Part shown: piece after piece, positions 52,799 through 56,706 of the stretch
Layout of the letters: every line of letters starts with the position of its first letter
Position numbering within the stretch: the first letter of the stretch is position 1
NCBI RefSeq assembly: GCF_000701265.1
Contig: NZ_KL370760.1
Span: forward strand, 1 to 56,706
Source: Legionella wadsworthii DSM 21896 = ATCC 33877
GTDB taxonomy: Bacteria; Pseudomonadota; Gammaproteobacteria; Legionellales; Legionellaceae
Reading direction: 5' to 3'
DNA: 56,706 bases
Notes under the pieces: model-generated
Databases searched by the model: none
The model's input: only the letters and a program-made list of their open reading frames with translations
What the model was told of the DNA's origin: nothing
Translations under genes and position numbers: made by a program

Positions 52799-53944
52799 AT
52801 GCATGTAAGCAAAATTTTATTCTATAGCGCTTTAATTTTTAGCTCATGTATTTTTGCGCATGGTTCCATGGAAACACCTATTTCTCGCGTCTATCAATGC
52901 TATAAAGAAAATCCAGAAAATCCTAAATCAGAAGCTTGCAAAGCCGCGGTTGCTATTGGTGGGAAACAACCCATTTACAATTGGAATGAAGTGAACCAAC
53001 CTGCGGCTAATGATCGGCATCAAGACGTTATTGCAGACGGCACTTTATGTGCAGGCGGCAGAGACTTTTATAAAGGATTAAATCTTGCGCGTCAGGATTG
53101 GCCTACAAGCTTGGTCACACCAGATGCCGATGGATTATTTAATTTTATTTTCTACCCTACAGCACCTCATAAGGCTAAATATTTTAGATTATATTTCACT
53201 CGCGCGAACTACGACTTTAGCCAACCTTTAAAATGGTCTGACTTAGAAGCTCCATTTTGTACCATCACTTCTGTCAACTTAGTCAATAATCGTTATCATT
53301 TACCTTGTAAAATACCTACAGATGTATCTGGGAAACGTATTCTATTTATGATCTGGCAAAGAGATGACAGCCCTGAGGCTTTTTATTCTTGTAGCGATGT
53401 CTTTGTTAAATCCACCACAACAGAACCTGCTGTATGGAATGAGTTGCAGCCCTTTTACAATACCGCAGATATCGCCGCGGGAACGACGGTAAGGCTTAGA
53501 CTCTTTAAACATGATGGTAGTGAGATCGAATCCCATAGTATCAGTGTAACCGACCAAAATAATACGCGCGATAAATGGCCATTTTCTTTAGCAGAAAAAG
53601 TGAACTCCGATTCTTCGTTGTTGAAGATTGGGCAACTGCAACCCGACACAGGTGACATTGTGTTAACCCCCGGGGAAACAGCAAATAAAATTTTTATTAA
53701 AGACAAGGATGTGAGCCAATATCATCTCGCCATTGATTTTATTGAACCTCAAAGCCAATTTGATTTTGTCTATCCTGATGGTATAGGCCAGTACAAAGCC
53801 AATACTATAGTTCTTGGGCGCAATGATCATCAACGCTACCAATGCAAACCCTGGCCTTACTCCGGGTGGTGTAACCAGGCACCCGCTTATTATGAGCCGG
53901 GGATTGGATTGTCCTGGAAAGATGCTTGGGTTTTATTGAATTAA
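52799..53944 (+). CDS. Secreted AA10 lytic polysaccharide monooxygenase with chitin-binding module
   Basis: A 381-residue secreted LPMO. The signal peptide ends at A20, exposing H21 (AHGSMETPISR) as the N-terminal copper-binding histidine. The second ligand is in ANDRHQDVIADGTLCAGG. The AA10 domain covers about 21-205; family members oxidatively cleave chitin or cellulose. A middle beta region follows, and the C-terminus (YQCKPWPYSGWCNQAPAYY then EPGIGLSWKDAW) fits a CBM5/12 chitin-binding module. The ATG at 52799 is set by AAAGGAGAA just upstream and by the signal peptide. Cys-rich positions suggest disulfides. Confidence 0.9.
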   Translation: MHVSKILFYSALIFSSCIFAHGSMETPISRVYQCYKENPENPKSEACKAAVAIGGKQPIYNWNEVNQPAANDRHQDVIADGTLCAGGRDFYKGLNLARQDWPTSLVTPDADGLFNFIFYPTAPHKAKYFRLYFTRANYDFSQPLKWSDLEAPFCTITSVNLVNNRYHLPCKIPTDVSGKRILFMIWQRDDSPEAFYSCSDVFVKSTTTEPAVWNELQPFYNTADIAAGTTVRLRLFKHDGSEIESHSISVTDQNNTRDKWPFSLAEKVNSDSSLLKIGQLQPDTGDIVLTPGETANKIFIKDKDVSQYHLAIDFIEPQSQFDFVYPDGIGQYKANTIVLGRNDHQRYQCKPWPYSGWCNQAPAYYEPGIGLSWKDAWVLLN

Positions 53945-53952
53945 GGTGGATA

Positions 53953-53986
53953 ATCTAAGTCTGGTTGCGCGCAATCAGACTTAGAT
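53953..53986. terminator. Strong hairpin between convergent genes
   Basis: A 15-bp stem with one G-T pair (ATCTAAGTCTGGTTG with its complement) and a CGCG loop lies between the LPMO stop and the convergent 54015 gene stop. It is a good candidate for a bidirectional terminator, though the U-tract is weak. Confidence 0.75.
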
Positions 53987-54014
53987 ATGGAGAAATATCA
54001 AATATTTTTAGACA

Positions 54015-56309
54015 TCAAAAAACCTTACTCGGAGCTGGATTAGATGTTTTTCCATAGTTCTTTTCGGATCTTCCATTTGCGATTTCTAATTGGCGAAGAC
54101 TTCCAATGACACCATCAGCTACTTTAAGTACATGAGGATAGCAATATTGGAGCTGTTTGCATTGATTAGCAAGTACATTGAGCCAATTCCAATTTTTTAT
54201 ATTTTTTTCATTAATTTTTTTAGTGTCCAATAATTGTTTATAACAGAACAATTCTACCAATTGCCTCACTTTTTCTTTTTCTTCTGTTCGTTCTGTTGTA
54301 TTGGGAACTAGGGTAGCCACAGAGAGCTTTAATTTTTCTTGAGTTAAAGGCAGTACTGTGATTTCTATTATCAGCTCGGCTGCCGATTTAAAAAAGTCAG
54401 AAAAATCGAAGCTCTCTTTCTTTTGTTTAAAAAATATTGAAACAGGTGGCTTTTTCTTTCGGAGGAATAAATCCAAAAATTCATTATTTTTTAGCGCATT
54501 GCCTAACAATAATTTAAGGGCAGCAGCTTGCTCCTGACTGTGCTTATGATCACCCATTGCAGCAATGGCAGAGAGGTATATACCCGGATTAACACAAGTT
54601 AATTCTGTGTTCGCCAAGAAGGTAACCAGGTTAGATTCATAGTCCAATTTTCTACATTCTGACAGAAGTATTTTTCTTAGGGAATCTTGGCACGCAGTAA
54701 GGTATTCGGTATCATTTAAAATAGTATCATCAGTCATAAACTCCATTGCTTGAGTCAATATAATTTGAAGTACTTCACACTTGTTTTCGGTATCTTTTCT
54801 ACAATAATGATGATAAATATCAGTAAAAAAATTAGGATTGCTGACTGCTTTGTTGATTAAATATTTAAAAAAATCATTTTGAGTTAAATCATCTGCAGAT
54901 GAGGCAGCAGCTTTCTCAGCTTCACCCCATAATACCTGGTAAAAAATGTCTGGTTTTCGCATCTCGGGGTTAAAAAATATTTTTTTATACCTATCCGTTT
55001 TTGAATGAATATAATTTTTTATAGCAGCCCTGTTTGCGCTGTTTAAATTTTTGTTCTCATTAATGGCTTGCTCATATTCACCCAAGGCTTTAAAAGCTTT
55101 TTTTAAGCTTTCATATTTTCTCACATTACCAAAATGAGCATTAATTAATGCTTCAACGGATTTATCAAAAATATAATTAATGACTTGTCTTAGATGAAAA
55201 AAATTGTCATCTGTATCGATATTAATTGGTTTGTTTTTTAATTCTTTGCCTGATTGAAGCATGGGCTTTATTAAATGTTGTACCGTGCTTAAACCCCTCA
55301 TTTCTTGGGTACACCATTTATAAACATCATAAGGTAACCGTTCTTTTAGAAGCCCTTTTATATTAGCCAGAACACAATTCCCTATTTTTTGAGTTTTTAC
55401 ATGTTGACCCAACCTAAAATTAAATCCCAAATCGTTTAGTGTCTTGTTGTAGCTATCATAAAATTTCTTATAATTCTCTTCATTACCAGTTTCAACTTCT
55501 AATTCAGTAATTGTTTCCAATGCCGTTTTTAACTTATCTAAATCCAAGCCGGCGATGGTCCTTCGGTAAACTAAATTATAATTCGCCCTCAAGCCATTAC
55601 CCCGATTGCAATGTATGATGACCAATTCATCTTTTTCTTGGTATATTTGCGTATAGATTGCATGGCCCGTGCAGTTGTGTTCTATCGTCAGATCTATTCC
55701 AGATAAAAGTTTTTTTATTCTTTCTGAAGTAATTTCACTTTTATCTTCAATGATGATTGTTTCAATTGAATCATGAAAACGACTAAGAATTTCTTTGTAT
55801 TTTTTTAAATCTGCAGAAGAATAAGTTTTTCCATAGATTGCTATATCTTGTAGTAAAACCATTTTTAGTAATTTGACGAATTCTTCACTTGCAGATTGGA
55901 CAACAAGACCCTGGCTTTTAATATGTTCATTTTGATTGACTACTACATCCATACGATATCCATGAAACATAGCGGCCCAAAGGCTTAGAAAATTTTTACT
56001 TTCTATATTTTGTACGTCACTTATCCATTTTCTCTTTTTAGTAATTGTTTCGTTTAAAGTGTTTTTCTTTTGGGTTCTGCGTTTTCTTTTTTTTATTTGA
56101 TTAAGCTCTGTTTCAGCCTCAGTGATTTCCTTTTTGACCCGATCATAAGCTAGCGCAGCGGGTTTGTTGATCGTTTGAATCGCGAGATCTGTTCGCATCA
56201 ATTGTTCGACTAAATGAGTCAAGTCTATAGTTTTAACTGCAGGCAGATGAGTTCTAGCCGATGGCGCACTACACTTCTTTTTATTTAATATATTATTTTT
56301 TGATAGCAT
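54015..56309 (-). CDS. Large candidate effector with CE-clan-like protease motifs
   Basis: A 764-residue soluble protein with no signal peptide. Residues 55-95 are a basic coiled coil. An ordered set resembles the CE clan: H216 in TGHAIYTQIY, N235 (or N238) in IIHCNRGNG, then Q307 and C312 in TQKIGNCVLANIKG, close to the YopJ-like Q-x4-C arrangement. The rest, about 330-764, is helical and unknown. Acetyltransferase or protease activity is an inference. Neither a PmrA-like element nor a clear ribosome binding site is seen before the ATG. It may be a Dot/Icm substrate on the basis of size, fold and genome context. Confidence 0.6.
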   Translation of the reverse strand: MLSKNNILNKKKCSAPSARTHLPAVKTIDLTHLVEQLMRTDLAIQTINKPAALAYDRVKKEITEAETELNQIKKRKRRTQKKNTLNETITKKRKWISDVQNIESKNFLSLWAAMFHGYRMDVVVNQNEHIKSQGLVVQSASEEFVKLLKMVLLQDIAIYGKTYSSADLKKYKEILSRFHDSIETIIIEDKSEITSERIKKLLSGIDLTIEHNCTGHAIYTQIYQEKDELVIIHCNRGNGLRANYNLVYRRTIAGLDLDKLKTALETITELEVETGNEENYKKFYDSYNKTLNDLGFNFRLGQHVKTQKIGNCVLANIKGLLKERLPYDVYKWCTQEMRGLSTVQHLIKPMLQSGKELKNKPINIDTDDNFFHLRQVINYIFDKSVEALINAHFGNVRKYESLKKAFKALGEYEQAINENKNLNSANRAAIKNYIHSKTDRYKKIFFNPEMRKPDIFYQVLWGEAEKAAASSADDLTQNDFFKYLINKAVSNPNFFTDIYHHYCRKDTENKCEVLQIILTQAMEFMTDDTILNDTEYLTACQDSLRKILLSECRKLDYESNLVTFLANTELTCVNPGIYLSAIAAMGDHKHSQEQAAALKLLLGNALKNNEFLDLFLRKKKPPVSIFFKQKKESFDFSDFFKSAAELIIEITVLPLTQEKLKLSVATLVPNTTERTEEKEKVRQLVELFCYKQLLDTKKINEKNIKNWNWLNVLANQCKQLQYCYPHVLKVADGVIGSLRQLEIANGRSEKNYGKTSNPAPSKVF

Positions 56310-56504
56310 CTATAACTGTCCTAATTACTTGCCTTATTACAATACACAGTTATTAGATATCACACATACAGATTCTTTGTAAATCTAATATTATGGCATT
56401 TACCCAAATTGAGTTAAAAATTCAAAGAAATCTTTTTTCAAATGGCCGATTATTGCGAATACAATGTATTGCTGACCAGCAGAAGCCAAACTATTTAATT
56501 TTGA
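56310..56504. other. AT-rich upstream region of the 54015 gene
   Basis: This stretch contains no recognised gene. It precedes the palindrome array at 56505 and should hold the 54015 promoter; no operator could be identified. Confidence 0.5.
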
Positions 56505-56525
56505 TCCCGCGAACAAGTCGCGGGA
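56505..56525. repeat. Conserved palindrome, copy 4, with a compensatory base-pair change
   Basis: Arms TCCCGCGA / TCGCGGGA with loop ACAAG. Compared with the copies near the window start, one G-C pair of the stem has become C-G on both arms, so the palindrome is preserved. Confidence 0.9.
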
Positions 56526-56620
56526 CGTAGGAGAATAATCGCGGGACGTAAGTGAGTAGTCGCTGGACGTAGGTGGATAGTCACGGGACCTAGGTGAGTA
56601 GTCGCGGGCGTAGGCGAGTA
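56526..56620. repeat. 21-bp tandem array
   Basis: About five degenerate units of 21 bp of the type CGCGGGACGTAGGTGAGTAGT follow the palindrome. They are related to the reverse complement of the 24-bp arrays at 1-157 and 680-834, with a shorter period. Confidence 0.8.
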
Positions 56621-56706
56621 GATAGTTTACAAAACAGGAATTGAGGGAAAGGGCTTTGAGACGTAGGCTAGCAGAGAACTGCGGTTATAGCGATCTTCTT
56701 CGCTCA

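Overview
The window looks like an AT-rich chromosomal segment from a Legionella species, probably not L. pneumophila itself. The reasons are the number of large orphan proteins with eukaryotic-like or cysteine-protease-like domains (ankyrin repeats, a protein kinase fold, a CDC123-like ATP-grasp fold), acidic C-termini of the kind seen on Dot/Icm substrates, and several promoters that match the Legionella PmrA element. No Dot/Icm apparatus genes, tRNAs or rRNAs were recognised. All functional calls are made by eye from motifs, without database searches.

Layout. 1-923: 24-bp tandem arrays ending in a conserved palindrome flank a small GIY-YIG nuclease gene. 924-5754: a fused FAD monooxygenase/DUF4166/SDR protein, a membrane protein, a cyanophycinase-type peptidase and a small orphan. 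5936-12585: a candidate ankyrin/cysteine-protease effector, an SRAP protein, an orphan with a triple internal repeat, two very small hydrophilic proteins, a membrane protein, and a protein with a possible CheD/CNF-like deamidase motif. 12761-17293: a secreted GH16 glucanase, a C39/papain-like candidate effector and an MltA transglycosylase. 17344-25423: a sensory cluster (DUF883, PRC-barrel, a 1923-residue kinase with nine tandem HAMP units, CheR, CheB). 25662-34448: cyanophycin synthetase, an FAD-dependent candidate effector, a P-loop kinase, and a two-gene FAAL / ACP-alpha-oxoamine synthase operon. 34582-42812: a kinase-like effector, a secreted spherulin-4-like protein, a CDC123-like protein, a helical orphan and a CE-clan-like candidate protease. 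43171-47629: small membrane and outer-membrane proteins, a Popeye-like cyclic-nucleotide-binding protein, a repeat block and another candidate cysteine-protease effector. 47846-52492: a three-gene phosphorelay (MHYT kinase, receiver, HPt-REC-GGDEF). 52799-56706: a chitin-active LPMO, one more candidate CE-clan effector and a further palindrome array.

How the genes fit together. Four minus-strand genes (14753, 28347, 40986, 46103) share the same promoter layout: a 20-nt direct repeat resembling the PmrA box, a TANAAT hexamer 7-8 nt further on, and a start codon 42-47 nt after the repeat. This would tie otherwise unrelated proteins into one regulon, probably the effector regulon. Secreted carbohydrate-active proteins (GH16, spherulin-4-like, LPMO) point to growth on environmental polysaccharides. 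Cyanophycin synthetase and a cyanophycinase-like enzyme suggest nitrogen storage. Two large kinase systems suggest heavy investment in sensing, one of them ending in c-di-GMP synthesis. The FAAL/ACP-oxoamine synthase pair is the best candidate for an undescribed small-molecule or sphingoid-like lipid pathway.
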